Positions 46,878 through 57,337 of a stretch of 64,000 nt of DNA are shown piece by piece. The first letter of the stretch is position 1. Each line of letters begins with the position of its first letter. The notes beneath the pieces were generated by a model. That model saw only the letters and a program-made list of their open reading frames with translations. It had not been told where the DNA came from and did no database searches. The position numbers and the translations under genes are program-made. This DNA is from Phaeobacter sp. J2-8 (GTDB lineage Bacteria > Pseudomonadota > Alphaproteobacteria > Rhodobacterales > Rhodobacteraceae): contig NZ_JALIEC010000005.1 in NCBI RefSeq assembly GCF_022867865.1, forward strand, positions 186,001-250,000, in the 5' to 3' direction.

Positions 46878-47435
46878 TCACGACCCGAAACCGGCCATCG
46901 CGCGGAAATCTATTTCACCAAGGGCCGCCAGCATGGTGTCGACGTCCGCCCCCGAAATCCGCACAAGGATGCGATTGGCGACCAAGCCCATGATTTCATT
47001 GTCCTGCACCGCAAATTTCTGTCGGTTCACCCGCTCCATCCGCAGCCCCATCACCCCGGCGTTGTTGATGATCCCGGCCAGGCTGGCTACCATGGCGTTA
47101 TCCGCCATCATATTGATGGTATAGCGGGTTGTGCCGTCGGAATAGGTCGCCTCGGCCGCGACGCCGCCGCCCATCATCGCCATGCCGGCGGCGGCCTCTG
47201 GATTGTCTTCCCGGGTCCAGCCATCCGGCGCCGGCGGCAAATAGGCCCCCAGCGCATTGGTTTTCAGATCCAGAAGTTTCTGTTTGGCGATTTCCAGTTC
47301 ATCCAGCGCATATTGCACATCGCCCTCTTCATAAGCGTCCATTGCGCTTTGCAGCACATCGGTAATGTCATCCGCCAAACTTGGCGTTGCGGCCAACAGG
47401 GTCAGGGCCGAAAGGGTCAAAAATGTTTTGCGCAT
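46878..47435 (-). CDS. Uncharacterised periplasmic protein
   Basis: A 185-residue protein with a signal peptide (residues 1-22, ending S-L-A-D) and no other membrane segment. A helical region D-V-L-Q-S-A-M-D-A-Y-E-E-G-D-V near residue 27 is followed by a mixed domain with Y-L-P-P-A-P-D-G-W. I do not recognise a family. The frame is open far upstream; the ATG at 47435 gives the signal peptide, and an ATG at 47450 is a second option. It lies between the ntrX-linked lipoprotein and trkA. Confidence 0.7.
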   Translation of the reverse strand: MRKTFLTLSALTLLAATPSLADDITDVLQSAMDAYEEGDVQYALDELEIAKQKLLDLKTNALGAYLPPAPDGWTREDNPEAAAGMAMMGGGVAAEATYSDGTTRYTINMMADNAMVASLAGIINNAGVMGLRMERVNRQKFAVQDNEIMGLVANRILVRISGADVDTMLAALGEIDFRAMAGFGS

Positions 47436-47553
47436 GGGTCCAAATCTCATGTGATGAAGTCTGACCCGAACCTGCCAATCCGGGCTGCGCAAAACAAGCC
47501 CGCCACAGGTCGGGTATTCCCGCCTTTTGACGGGAAATACCCAATAAAATCGC

Positions 47554-48225
47554 CTATTGCGCCGCCGCGGCCCGTGCCCGCCACTGGGCATTCCAGGCGC
47601 GTACAGAGGCCAGCGATTCCCATTCATACCGGTCGTCCTGCGCCAAGGTGCCAAACCACAGCCGCCCCTGACCAATCCGCCAGGGATCAAGGATCAGACC
47701 CTGTTCCATCGGCCGCCCCCGGGCCGTCACGATGACCGTGGCATGTTCCAATCGCACATTGCGCGCATTGGCCATGGCGCGGTGAATCTGAAGGCTGCGC
47801 AGCCCTTCGGCCTGCAATGCTGCTTGCATCGCATTGGCCCAATCCTGGCACACACCTTTGTCGCGAAACCCGTTCACAACCTTGAAATTATGCACCAGCG
47901 GCGGATCAACCACCTGCCATTGCTGCGCCCAGACCAGCGGTTCCTGTACCGAAATCCGTGCCACATGCGCCGCTTCGCGTGGGTCAACCCCCGGCCCCAA
48001 TGCCAAAAGCGCCGTGCGCACGGCCTCGATCTGTTCCGCCTGCGCGGACGTGGCCGATGTGGCCGATGCGGCTGCAACCGAAGTGGGTCGGGGGCTGTCG
48101 ACAAGCGCCATGGTCGGCGCTGCGGCCTCAGGCTTCGGGGCCTCACATCCGGCCACCAAAGCGGCGCAGATCATCACCCCGCAGAGCCGAACCACTCTGC
48201 GCTGCGCCGCGCAATCCTGTGCCAT
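47554..48225 (-). CDS. Lipoprotein with transglutaminase-like Cys-His-Asp triad
   Basis: A 223-residue protein starting with a lipoprotein signal (hydrophobic M-I-C-A-A-L-V-A-G-C, lipid-modified cysteine at 27) and an Ala/Ser/Thr-rich linker to about residue 60. The globular part has G-V-C-Q-D-W-A near residue 124, L-E-H-A-T-V-I-V near 158 and I-L-D-P-W near 178. That is the order and local sequence of a papain-like transglutaminase Cys-His-Asp triad. Substrate unknown. It starts 4 bases after the ntrX stop, so it is probably the last gene of the ntr operon. Confidence 0.7.
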   Translation of the reverse strand: MAQDCAAQRRVVRLCGVMICAALVAGCEAPKPEAAAPTMALVDSPRPTSVAAASATSATSAQAEQIEAVRTALLALGPGVDPREAAHVARISVQEPLVWAQQWQVVDPPLVHNFKVVNGFRDKGVCQDWANAMQAALQAEGLRSLQIHRAMANARNVRLEHATVIVTARGRPMEQGLILDPWRIGQGRLWFGTLAQDDRYEWESLASVRAWNAQWRARAAAAQ

Positions 48226-48229
48226 ATCT

Positions 48230-49645
48230 TCAGCCCGCCTGTGCCGTCACGTCTTCGTCGACCCGCGCCACCCGAGCACCCGATTTGGCCGAGGTCACAA
48301 CCCCAAGCGATTTCAGCTTGCGGTGCAGGGCCGAACGTTCCATGCCGACAAAGGCCGCCGTGCGGCTGATATTGCCGCCGAAACGATTGATCTGCGTCAA
48401 GAGATATTCGCGTTCAAAGGCTTCGCGCGCCTCGCGCAGCGGCAAGGTCGCCAAAGTGCCCGCCAGAACCACCCGGCCCTCTTCATTGCTGCTTGGTGCA
48501 TCCTGCGGCAGTTCCTGCGCCTCGATCTCGCCGGTGCCATCGCCCAGGATCAACACCCGCTCCACCAGGTTCTTCAACTGGCGCACGTTGCCCGGCCAGG
48601 TCATGGTCTGCATCAGCGCCACGGCCTCGTCCGACAACACCCGCTGCGGCAGGCCCTGGGCCTCGTGGCAGGCCTGGATGAAATAATTCGCCAGCACCGG
48701 AATGTCTTCGCGCCGTTCCTCAAGCGAGGGCACGGAAATCGGCACCACGTTCAGCCGGTGAAACAATTCCTGACGGAAGCGGCCCGCTTCGATTTCGGCC
48801 TCAAGATCACGGTTGGTCGAGGATATGACCCGCAGATCAACCCGCACCTTGTCCGCGCCACCAACGCGGGTGAATTGTTGATCGACCAGCACGCGCAGGA
48901 TCTTGGACTGGGTGCCCAGCGGCATATCGGCGACCTCATCAAAATAGATCACACCACCGTCGGCCTGTTCCAGCAATCCCGCCTCGACCCCACGTTCCGG
49001 GGTTTCGCGACCGAACAACACATCCTCCATGGTTTCCGGTTCGATCGACGCACAGTTGACGGTGACAAAGGGCGCTTCGGTGCGGTTGGAATGGGCGTGG
49101 ATATAGCGTGCGGCCACTTCCTTGCCGCTGCCCGCAGGGCCGGACAACATCACCCGGCCATTGGATTTGGTCACCTTGTCAAGCTGGCCAACCAAAGCCC
49201 GGAACGACGCGCTTTCACCGACCATTTTCGCAGCCGAGGTTTCCTTGCGCCGCAGTTGTTGATTTTCGCGCCGCAGACGCGAGGTTTCCATCGCGCGGCG
49301 GATCACCACCAGCAGCTGATCAATATTGAACGGCTTTTCGATGAAATCATAAGCGCCCTGTTTGATCGCAGCGACGGCAATTTCGATATTGCCGTGGCCG
49401 GAGATGATGACCACCGGCACGCCGGGATTGTCACGTTTGACGGTCTTCAGGATGTCGATGCCATCCATCCGGCTGTCTTTCAGCCAGATGTCGAGGATCA
49501 TCAATGCCGGGGCCTCGTCGTTCAGCGCCGCCATGCATTCATCCGACCCACCGGCAAGCCGCGTGGCATATCCTTCGTCTTCCAGAATATCGCCAATCAG
49601 TTCCCGAATATCACGTTCGTCGTCGACAATAAGAATATCGCTCAT
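48230..49645 (-). CDS. ntrX: Response regulator NtrX
   Basis: A 471-residue regulator with receiver (phosphoacceptor D52 in L-M-I-L-D-I-W), AAA+ ATPase (Walker A-like S-G-P-A-G-S-G-K near residue 165) and a C-terminal Fis-type helix-turn-helix (I-S-R-T-A-A-F-V-G-M-E-R). The sigma-54 contact loop G-A-F-T-G-A is absent; the region reads L-F-G-R-E-T-P-E-R-G. NtrX works with NtrY in nitrogen, redox and cell-envelope control. GGAGC lies before the ATG at 49645. Confidence 0.94.
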   Translation of the reverse strand: MSDILIVDDERDIRELIGDILEDEGYATRLAGGSDECMAALNDEAPALMILDIWLKDSRMDGIDILKTVKRDNPGVPVVIISGHGNIEIAVAAIKQGAYDFIEKPFNIDQLLVVIRRAMETSRLRRENQQLRRKETSAAKMVGESASFRALVGQLDKVTKSNGRVMLSGPAGSGKEVAARYIHAHSNRTEAPFVTVNCASIEPETMEDVLFGRETPERGVEAGLLEQADGGVIYFDEVADMPLGTQSKILRVLVDQQFTRVGGADKVRVDLRVISSTNRDLEAEIEAGRFRQELFHRLNVVPISVPSLEERREDIPVLANYFIQACHEAQGLPQRVLSDEAVALMQTMTWPGNVRQLKNLVERVLILGDGTGEIEAQELPQDAPSSNEEGRVVLAGTLATLPLREAREAFEREYLLTQINRFGGNISRTAAFVGMERSALHRKLKSLGVVTSAKSGARVARVDEDVTAQAG

Positions 49646-49666
49646 TTTCTGCTCCACTCTGTCCTC

Positions 49667-52013
49667 TTAAACCACACCATTTGCTGGGTTTTCCGCACCC
49701 GCCAGCGGCAGACGCACAACGGCCATTGCCCCCGCATTGGGCTGACCTTTGAATTGCGGCGCATCCTCCAGCACAAGGGTGCCGCCGTGTTCTTCGATGA
49801 TTTTCTTGACGATCGGCAGGCCAAGGCCAGTGCCCTTTTCCCGGGTCGTCACATAGGGTTCAAACAACCGCGCGCGGTCCTCCGGCAGGCCGATGCCATT
49901 GTCCATTATGCGGATCAAGGCCTGTTTTCCGTCCTGCATCAGGGTCACGCCGATCATTGGCGAATGCCCCTCTGGCGCGCCCCTTTCAACAAGGCTTTCA
50001 ATTGCTTCTCCGGCGTTCTTAATCAAATTCGTCAACGCCTGAGAGATCATCGTCGCATCCAGATCAGCCATCAGTTTCTGATCCGGCAGCTCCATGGTGA
50101 ACTGCACATTCGGTTGGCCCATCTCTTGCAGCAACAACGCCCCGCGCAGCAATTGGACCACATCCTCTGGCGCGCGTTTGGGTTCCGGCATCCGGGCGAA
50201 TTTGGAAAACTCATCGACAATACGGCGCAGATCCTCGGTCTGGCGCACGATGACCCCGGTCAAATCCTCCAGCGTCGCGGCATTTTCTTCGTCCAGCTGA
50301 CGGCGAAACTTGCGTTTGATCCGTTCGGCGGACAATTGGATCGGGGTCAGCGGGTTCTTGATCTCATGCGCGATCCGCTGGGCGACATCGCCCCAGGCCG
50401 CCATCCGCTGGGCCGCCACCAGATCCGACACGTCGTCAAACGCCACCACATAACCCTCGAGGCTGCCATCGTCGCGGGACCGTGTGGCCATGCGCACCAA
50501 CAGGTTTTCCTGCTGGCCGTCGCGCACCACCTTGACCTCTTGCTGCACGACGTTGCGCTCGCCGCTGACCAATTGCTGATACAGCGCGCCAAATTCCGGC
50601 ACCGCGACATTCAGCGGCACCGATTGGCGATCTTCGGACCAGCCCAGCAACCGCTCTGCCGAGCGATTGACAAACGACACCCGCCCCTGATCATCCAGGC
50701 CCACAACCCCGGATGTGACCGACGACAGCACGGAATTAAACATCCGGCGGCGGCGCTCGATCTGGCGGGTATTGTCCAACAGCGTTTCGCGCTGGCCCTT
50801 CAATTGCCGGGTCATCTGGTTGAAATACCGCCCGAGCATGGCGATTTCATCGTCGCCCTCTTCTTCGCGCACCTGCACGTCCAGATCGCCACCGCCGACC
50901 CGCTGCGCCGCGCCGGTCAACCGGCCCACCGGGCGTGACAGACGTTCGGCAAACCAAAGCCCCAACCAAATCGACGCCAGAACCAGAAGCAGCGCAAAGC
51001 CAAGGTAGATCAGCGCAAAATCAAACAGCCGCCAGGCCCCGCTCGCTCTCTTGTTGTTGATAGAACTGGGCGGTCTCCTGGGTGTTGTCTAACAGTGTGA
51101 GCAATTCCCCGTTCACCGCCCGCGAGATATAGAGATAGCGGTCCGGAAAGGCGCGCAGCGGCACAATGGCGCGAAATTCGCTGTTGTCCCAATCCTCAAC
51201 CAGCGCAAGCCCCTCGGCACCGCGGCTGGCAAGGATCTGGTCGGTTGAGGGGCGTTCAAAATCAAACAGATACGACCGTTCCCCCCGCGCCCGAAGTTCC
51301 CCCGTGCCATCAATCAAATAGGCCTCGCGCAGACCGCGCTGGATCAGCAATTGCCCGTCGGTCAGAACCTTGCGCAGATTGGTGGTCGGGTCGCGTTCAA
51401 TGTTGCGCTGCTGGGCATCGATATAGCCCGCCAGAGCCGCCGCATCTTCGCTCAGATCTTCGCGTTGTTCGGCCTGATAGGCCTTTGCCGCCGCGAGAGA
51501 GGCGCCAACCACCTGACGCACCCGATCGGAAAACCAGGTTTCCAACCCGATGTTGATGGTCAAAACCGCAAACACCGCCACAGTGACCGCCGGGATCAGC
51601 GCCATCAGGGCAAACACCCCGGTCAACCGCAGGTGCAATCGCGATCCCGCCGACCGTGCCCGCCGCGCCGCCACCATCCGCGCCACCCGCGCCAGAACCA
51701 GCGCCGCAATCAGCAGGACATAGACAAAATCCGCCAGCAGCACCAACCGCAGCCCCGGCGCGCTGGCCCCCATGTTCAAGGGGCCCATGACCAGAAACGT
51801 CGTGAACGCCAGCACCGGCCCCAAAAGCACCAGCCCCAGCGTCGCAACATTCTGAACCCGGCGCTGGCGTGACCACCGACGCAGCCGGTCCCAATAGGAC
51901 TGCCGTTTCGGCGGAATCCTGCCGCTGACGCCTAAATCGCCTGATGCCGTATGTGCCCCTGTGGCCACAGACTGCCCTCGCATTGACGTGCCGCTTGCGC
52001 GACCAACCACCAT
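49667..52013 (-). pseudogene. ntrY: Sensor kinase NtrY, split by one frameshift
   Basis: A membrane sensor kinase partner of NtrX. The N-terminal half (to 51021) has three membrane helices and an extracytoplasmic sensor domain, ending in E-S-E-R-G-L and a false stop. The C-terminal half, in the next frame, resumes R-L-F-D-F-A-L-I-Y-L-G-F (the fourth helix), then HAMP, PAS and the kinase with [10 protein letters not shown] and G-T-G-L-G-L-P-I-V. One extra base at about 51032 explains the break. All domains are otherwise intact. The start is uncertain; I use the ATG at 52013. Confidence 0.9.
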
Positions 52014-52077
52014 ATTATGTGGCTCTCTCCCACTACAGCACGTCGACTGCGGCTTCGGGGCCACTCCTGTGGCTGTT

Positions 52078-53442
52078 TTACATCAACTTGCGGCGCCGTG
52101 TCACGGGAATATCGAGGTCGGTGATCTTTTTGCGCAACGTATTGCGATTGATGCCAAGCAGTTCGGCACATTTTGCCTGATTCCCGCCGGTCGCTTCCAG
52201 CGCGATTTCGATCAGCGGAAATTCCACTTCCTTCAAAATCCGCTGATACAGACCCGGCGGCGGCAACAGCGCGCCATGCAGGTCGAAATACCGCCGCAAA
52301 TGGCGCGACACAGAGGCCCCCAGCTTTTCGCTGCTGCCCCCCGACAGCACCGGTTCCATATCGGGCTGATTGCCCAGAACCAATTCGACCTCGGTGCGGG
52401 TGATTTCTTCGGCGCGGCTGGTCAATGACAGACGGCGCACCGCGTTTTCCAATTGCCGCACATTGCCCGGCCAGCTGTAGGCGCGGAACAATTCCACCGC
52501 ATCCGCCGAAAGCCAGCGTTTCGGCGCGCCATCACGTTCGGCACGGGCAAGAAAGTGATCGGTCAAAAGCGCGATGTCTTCGACCCTTTCGCGCAGCGAC
52601 GGCACCTGAATCGTGGCACCGGACAGCCGGTAATAAAGATCCTGCCGCACCCGCCCCTTGTCCAGCGCCTCGGCCAGATCGCCCTGGCTGGTGGCCATGA
52701 ACCGCGGCACATGTTCGCCCGGCGTGTCGACCATCCGCACGATACGGGCCTGAATTTCATCGGGAATATCGGTGATTTCATCGAACAACAGCGTGCCGCC
52801 CTTGACCCGCGCCAGAATGCGGGCCGGACCCTCGATATCACGCAGGTCGTTGCCGGTGACGGTCACAAACGGCAAAGTGCGCCGATCCGAGAAGTCATGA
52901 ATAGCGCGCGCAATCAACGATTTGCCTGTTCCGCTTTCGCCGGAAATCAACACCGGCAGATCGGTGTTCATCACCCGCGCCACCAACCGGTAAAGCGCCT
53001 GCATCACCGGCGTGCGCCCGACCAAGGGCAATTCGTCCGGTTGATCCGGGGTGTCCATCACCGGACGCGACGGCGCGCTGCGCGATTCCAGCGCCCGTGC
53101 CGTGCGTTTCATCAGATCCGGCAGGTCAAACGGCTTTGGCAGGTAATCATAGGCCTCGGCCTCGGCCGCCTGAATGGCCGTCATGATGGTGTTTTGGGCC
53201 GAAATCACGATCACCGGCAGGTCCGGCCGGTCCGAGCGGATTTTCGGCAGCATTTCCAACCCGTTGCCATCTGGCATGGCCACGTCGGAAATCACCACGT
53301 CGCCCTTGCCCTCGCCCACCCAGCGCATCAGCGTGGTCAGCGACGATGTGGCATGCACCTTGCATCCCGCCCGTGTCAGTGCCTGGGTCAATACCGTGCG
53401 GATCGTGCGGTCGTCATCCGCTACTAGAATGGTGCCGTCCAT
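52078..53442 (-). CDS. ntrC: Nitrogen regulator NtrC (non-sigma-54 type)
   Basis: A 454-residue response regulator with receiver (D53 in I-S-D-V-A-M-P-D), AAA+ domain (Walker A S-G-E-S-G-T-G-K near residue 173) and C-terminal Fis-type DNA-binding helices ([13 protein letters not shown]). The G-A-F-T-G-A loop is missing. That fits the Rhodobacter NtrC type, which is known to activate the housekeeping polymerase instead of sigma-54. Its ATG shares one base with the ntrB stop. Confidence 0.95.
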   Translation of the reverse strand: MDGTILVADDDRTIRTVLTQALTRAGCKVHATSSLTTLMRWVGEGKGDVVISDVAMPDGNGLEMLPKIRSDRPDLPVIVISAQNTIMTAIQAAEAEAYDYLPKPFDLPDLMKRTARALESRSAPSRPVMDTPDQPDELPLVGRTPVMQALYRLVARVMNTDLPVLISGESGTGKSLIARAIHDFSDRRTLPFVTVTGNDLRDIEGPARILARVKGGTLLFDEITDIPDEIQARIVRMVDTPGEHVPRFMATSQGDLAEALDKGRVRQDLYYRLSGATIQVPSLRERVEDIALLTDHFLARAERDGAPKRWLSADAVELFRAYSWPGNVRQLENAVRRLSLTSRAEEITRTEVELVLGNQPDMEPVLSGGSSEKLGASVSRHLRRYFDLHGALLPPPGLYQRILKEVEFPLIEIALEATGGNQAKCAELLGINRNTLRKKITDLDIPVTRRRKLM

Positions 53443-54575
53443 TATTCAGCCTCCTGGGTCGTCGGGTCGGCTTCCATGCCCTTGGGCACCATCGGAAGCG
53501 ATATGCGAAACACCGTGCGCCCGGGCACGGAGCTGACGGAAATCCATCCGTCGTGGTCCGAAATGATCTTGCTGACCAGCGCCAGCCCAAGGCCGGTGCC
53601 GTTTTCTTTGCCGGACACAAAGGGTTCAAAAATGTCGCCCTTCAACGCCTCTGGCAGACCGGGGCCATCATCAATGACCTCGACCTGAAGCGGCAGGGTC
53701 TGGCCGGTGCCGTCAGACCGGCGCAGACGAAAGGCCCGCTCGTAATAGGAATGCAGCCGGATGGTGCCGCCCTCGGGCCCCGCCGCTTCGGCGGCGTTGC
53801 GGACCAGGTTTGACACCACCTGAAGCAGCTGATCGGGATCGCCCCAGGCATTGGGCAGCGAGGGATCGTAATCCTCGACAATCTTCATATGCGCCGCCGC
53901 GCCGACAAGCGCCGACCGGCGTGCGCGGTCCAGAACATCATGGATATTGACCGACCGCAGCTCTGGTGCCGACAGGTTTCCGAATTGCTCGACCTGCTCC
54001 AGCAGCTTGACGATACGCCGGGTCTCACCGACGATAAGGTCCGTCATTTCAAGGTCTTCTGCATTGAGGTTCATGCTAAGCAACTGGGCCGCACCCGCAA
54101 TGCCCGCCAGCGGATTCTTGATTTCATGTGCCAGCATTTCGGCCATGCCAATCGCGGATTTGGCGGCGGATTTCACCGATTGGCTCTGCGTCATGCGACC
54201 GGCCAGCTCGCGCGGGGAAATCAGCATGATCATCATGCCGTCATGCCCCTGCATCGGTGCGACCTGAAGGTTGCACTGCAACGGCGCGCGGCTGCCCGAG
54301 CCGACATCGACATCGTTGACAAACAACGGCGTGCCATGTTCGCGGGCGCGGGCAAAGCTTTCTTCCAATGGGGCATCAACCGCCAGCCGATCCCACAATG
54401 GCTCACCGCGCAGCGATTTGGCCGAAGAATTCAGGAACCCCTCTGCCGCCGGGTTCACATCAAGGATGCGGTCCTCCGCATCAATCAACACGCCCGGCAC
54501 CGGCAGGGACGACCAAACCGCATTGTCCTCGGACAGATCGGGGGTCGATGCGCCGCGGTTAAACAAGGAAATCAT
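53442..54575 (-). CDS. ntrB: Nitrogen sensor kinase NtrB
   Basis: A 377-residue soluble PAS-histidine kinase. H150 in [11 protein letters not shown] is the phosphorylation site; N-box N-L-V-R-N-A-A-E-A and G-boxes D-D-G-P-G-L-P and G-T-G-L-G-L-A follow. It responds to PII protein and phosphorylates NtrC. It overlaps dusB by 17 bases upstream and ntrC by one base downstream, so nifR3-ntrB-ntrC is one coupled operon. Confidence 0.96.
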   Translation of the reverse strand: MISLFNRGASTPDLSEDNAVWSSLPVPGVLIDAEDRILDVNPAAEGFLNSSAKSLRGEPLWDRLAVDAPLEESFARAREHGTPLFVNDVDVGSGSRAPLQCNLQVAPMQGHDGMMIMLISPRELAGRMTQSQSVKSAAKSAIGMAEMLAHEIKNPLAGIAGAAQLLSMNLNAEDLEMTDLIVGETRRIVKLLEQVEQFGNLSAPELRSVNIHDVLDRARRSALVGAAAHMKIVEDYDPSLPNAWGDPDQLLQVVSNLVRNAAEAAGPEGGTIRLHSYYERAFRLRRSDGTGQTLPLQVEVIDDGPGLPEALKGDIFEPFVSGKENGTGLGLALVSKIISDHDGWISVSSVPGRTVFRISLPMVPKGMEADPTTQEAE

Positions 54576-55566
54576 GCTGCCACCTGTCCATTTGAGGCCA
54601 GAGCATCCCGCAGATGCGCCAGAACCTGTCTGGGTCTGGCGTGGTCAGAACCACGCGCCGCAACCCGGCTTCTGTGCCGGCCTCATCCATATACCAGCCA
54701 AGGTGCTTGCGCGCGACGCGCCGTCCAAGATCGGCGCCATAAAACCTCAACATCTCTTCGTAATGTCCTGAAACCATGTCACAAAATGCATCGCCTTTCG
54801 GAATTTCCGGCGCGGGTGCGCCAAACAGATCATGGGCGATTTGCGCCAGTATCCAGGGCCGCCCCTGTGCCCCGCGCCCGACCATCACCCCGGCCGCGCC
54901 TGACGCGTCGAGGGCGCGGCGGGCGTCCTGGCTGTTCTTGATGTCGCCATTTGCCAGCACCGGAATATCCACCGCCGCGCTGACATTGGCGATTGCCGCC
55001 CAATCGGCCCGGCCCTTGTAGAACTGGCATCGGGTGCGGCCATGAATGGTGATCATCTTCACCCCCGCGTTCTGCGCCCGTTGCGCCAGATCCGGCGCAT
55101 TCAAAAGCGCATCATCCCAGCCCAGCCGGGTTTTCAGCGTCACCGGAAGGTCAACCGCGCCCACCACGGCCTCGATCAGGGTCAGCGCATGATCGAGATC
55201 TTTCATCAGCGCCGATCCCGCCGCGCCTGCGCCGCTGGCGCTGGTCACTTTCTTCGCCGGACAGCCCATATTGATGTCAATCAGCCGGGCGCCATTCGCC
55301 TCTATCTGGCGGGCGGCCTCGGCCATCCAATAGGCGTCGCGCCCGGCAATCTGCACCGCCGTCGCCGCAACCCCATATCCCAATTCAGCTTTTTCGCGCA
55401 CGCCGGGTTTGGCCTGAACCATTTCCTGGCTGGCCACCATTTCCGATACGACCAGCCCCGCGCCGAAACTTTGAACCAGATTCCGGAACGGCAAATCGGT
55501 AATCCCGGCCAATGGCGCGAGAAAGACCGGCGGGTCTAGGGAGATTTCTGCCACCTGAATGGTCAC
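54559..55566 (-). CDS. dusB: tRNA-dihydrouridine synthase DusB (NifR3)
   Basis: A 335-residue FMN enzyme reducing uridine in the tRNA D-loop. The catalytic cysteine is in I-N-M-G-C-P-A-K-K near residue 103, and H-G-R-T-R near 170 is the tRNA/flavin region. The frame is open to 55677, but I use the GTG at 55566, with AAGGA about 9 bases upstream, since relatives begin shortly before P-V-F-L-A-P-L-A-G-I-T-D. It is the first gene of the nifR3-ntrB-ntrC operon. Confidence 0.93.
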   Translation of the reverse strand: MTIQVAEISLDPPVFLAPLAGITDLPFRNLVQSFGAGLVVSEMVASQEMVQAKPGVREKAELGYGVAATAVQIAGRDAYWMAEAARQIEANGARLIDINMGCPAKKVTSASGAGAAGSALMKDLDHALTLIEAVVGAVDLPVTLKTRLGWDDALLNAPDLAQRAQNAGVKMITIHGRTRCQFYKGRADWAAIANVSAAVDIPVLANGDIKNSQDARRALDASGAAGVMVGRGAQGRPWILAQIAHDLFGAPAPEIPKGDAFCDMVSGHYEEMLRFYGADLGRRVARKHLGWYMDEAGTEAGLRRVVLTTPDPDRFWRICGMLWPQMDRWQHDFLV

Positions 55567-55727
55567 ATGCTTAATCCTTGTGCAGCACCTTCTGGAATAT
55601 CCGCTTGAGGGGGCAACTGCAACAATCCGAGGCGTTGCTGCATCTGCGAAAAGATCGTTTGCCAAAAAAATAGGCAATTACCCCGGGGCAATTGCCAGTT
55701 GCATCAGCAGGGAATATCAACCGCGGC

Positions 55728-56852
55728 ATGAAGATTGCCGTTTTGATAGTCGCCGCCGGGCGTGGCACCCGCGCAGGCCCCGGTGCGCCCAAACAATGGC
55801 GGCCCCTTGGCGGGCGCCGGGTGGTGGATTGGACTTTGGCGGCATTTGACCTGCCGGACATCGCCAAGACCGTGCTGGTGATCCACCCCGATGATCAGGC
55901 CGAGGCCCGGGGGCTGAACGTTGATCTGGTGACCGGTGGGCCGACGCGCGCCGACAGCGTACGCCGGGGGTTAGAGGCGCTGGCCGATCAGGGCTTTGAT
56001 GCGGTCCTGATCCATGATGTGGCCCGCCCCTGCGTTTCGAACGCGGTGATCCATGGCGTGATCGAGGCGCTGCATCATGGCCCCGCCGCCGCCCCGGCGC
56101 TGACGGTGACCGATGCGCTCTGGACCGGCGAGGATGGCCGCGTGACCGGCACGCGCGACCGATCCGGGCTGTATCGCGCCCAGACACCGCAGGGGTTTCA
56201 CTTTGATATGATCCTCGCGGCGCATCGCGCCTTTGACGGCGACGCATTGGATGATGTCGCGGTGGCGCGTGCTTTTGGGCTGGACGTGACCATTACCATG
56301 GGCGCAGAAGAGAACCTCAAAATCACCCATGCGGCGGATTTCGCCCGTGCGGAACAGTTTCTGAAAGGAGCGCGCCCCATGCGCATTGGCAATGGATATG
56401 ATGTGCATGCCTTCTGTGACGGCGACCATGTCACCCTATGCGGGGTGCAGGTGGCACATGATCGCGGGCTGTTGGGGCATTCCGATGCCGATGTCGGCAT
56501 GCATGCGCTGACCGATGCGATTTATGGCGCCTTGGCACGCGGTGACATCGGCCAGCATTTTCCGCCCTCTGATCCGCAATGGAAAGGCGCCGAGAGCCAT
56601 ATCTTCCTGCGTCACGCGATGGATCTGGCACGCGAGATGGGATTTGGTCTGGGCAATGCCGATGTCACGCTGGTTTGTGAGCGGCCCAAGATTGGCCCAC
56701 ATGCGGATGCGATGCGCGCCGCATTGGCAGATATCATGACGGCGGATGTGGATCAGATCTCGGTCAAGGCAACCACATCGGAAAAACTCGGCTTTACCGG
56801 CCGTTCAGAGGGGATCGCGGCGCAGGCCAGCGTTCTTTTGGTGCGGATATGA
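55728..56852 (+). CDS. ispDF: Fused IspD-IspF isoprenoid enzyme
   Basis: A 374-residue bifunctional enzyme of the MEP pathway. Residues 1-215 are the IspD cytidylyltransferase, with A-A-G-R-G-T-R near residue 9 and the H-D-V-A-R-P segment near 100. Residues 221-374 are IspF, opening [11 protein letters not shown] with G-H-S-D-A-D-V near 260. Fusion with no IspE between is usual in alphaproteobacteria. The ATG at 55728 is the first that gives the proper start; it is divergent from dusB. Confidence 0.96.
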   Translation: MKIAVLIVAAGRGTRAGPGAPKQWRPLGGRRVVDWTLAAFDLPDIAKTVLVIHPDDQAEARGLNVDLVTGGPTRADSVRRGLEALADQGFDAVLIHDVARPCVSNAVIHGVIEALHHGPAAAPALTVTDALWTGEDGRVTGTRDRSGLYRAQTPQGFHFDMILAAHRAFDGDALDDVAVARAFGLDVTITMGAEENLKITHAADFARAEQFLKGARPMRIGNGYDVHAFCDGDHVTLCGVQVAHDRGLLGHSDADVGMHALTDAIYGALARGDIGQHFPPSDPQWKGAESHIFLRHAMDLAREMGFGLGNADVTLVCERPKIGPHADAMRAALADIMTADVDQISVKATTSEKLGFTGRSEGIAAQASVLLVRI

Positions 56853-57337
56853 GCCAACTTGTCGCCACCTGGTTTTATGTCGGCTATATGCGGCCCGCGC
56901 CCGGCACCTGGGGATCGCTGGCCGCCCTGCCCTTTGCCTGGATCCTGCATGTGGTTGGCGGGCCGTGGCTTTTGCTCTGTGCGACGCTGGTGATCTTTGC
57001 GCTTGGCTGGTGGGCCACGGCACAGGTCACCGCCGGTCAGGACGATCACGACCCGTCCGAAGTTGTCATTGACGAAGTTGCAGGCCAGTGGATCGCACTT
57101 TTGCCGGTCTCTTTTGGTGCGGCCTTCATGGGCGCAGAGGTGCTGCGGCTTTGGCCCGGTATTGTGGCGGGGTTTGTGTTGTTCCGTCTGTTCGACATCT
57201 GGAAGCCCGGCCCAATCGGCAAGGCCGACCGGCGCGGCGATGCGCTGGGGGTGATGCTGGATGATGTGATTGCCGGGGTTGCGGCGGCTTTGGTTGCCAT
57301 TGTCCTGGCCGCGATTGCGCATGGGGTGCTGATCTGA
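56849..57337 (+). CDS. pgpA: Phosphatidylglycerophosphatase A
   Basis: A 162-residue membrane phosphatase of phosphatidylglycerol synthesis. It has the PgpA marks A-P-G-T-W-G-S near residue 17, [13 protein letters not shown] near 67 and F-R-L-F-D-I-W-K-P near 113, with four membrane helices. It overlaps ispDF by 4 bases and cinA by one, forming ispDF-pgpA-cinA. Confidence 0.94.
   Translation: MSQLVATWFYVGYMRPAPGTWGSLAALPFAWILHVVGGPWLLLCATLVIFALGWWATAQVTAGQDDHDPSEVVIDEVAGQWIALLPVSFGAAFMGAEVLRLWPGIVAGFVLFRLFDIWKPGPIGKADRRGDALGVMLDDVIAGVAAALVAIVLAAIAHGVLI

Noticed and set aside
47834-50938. Very long plus-strand open frame (over 1000 codons) opposite ntrX and ntrY
   Set aside because: Runs antisense to clearly conserved genes; it is an expected shadow of GC-rich third positions and its composition (R, H, Q rich) is not protein-like.
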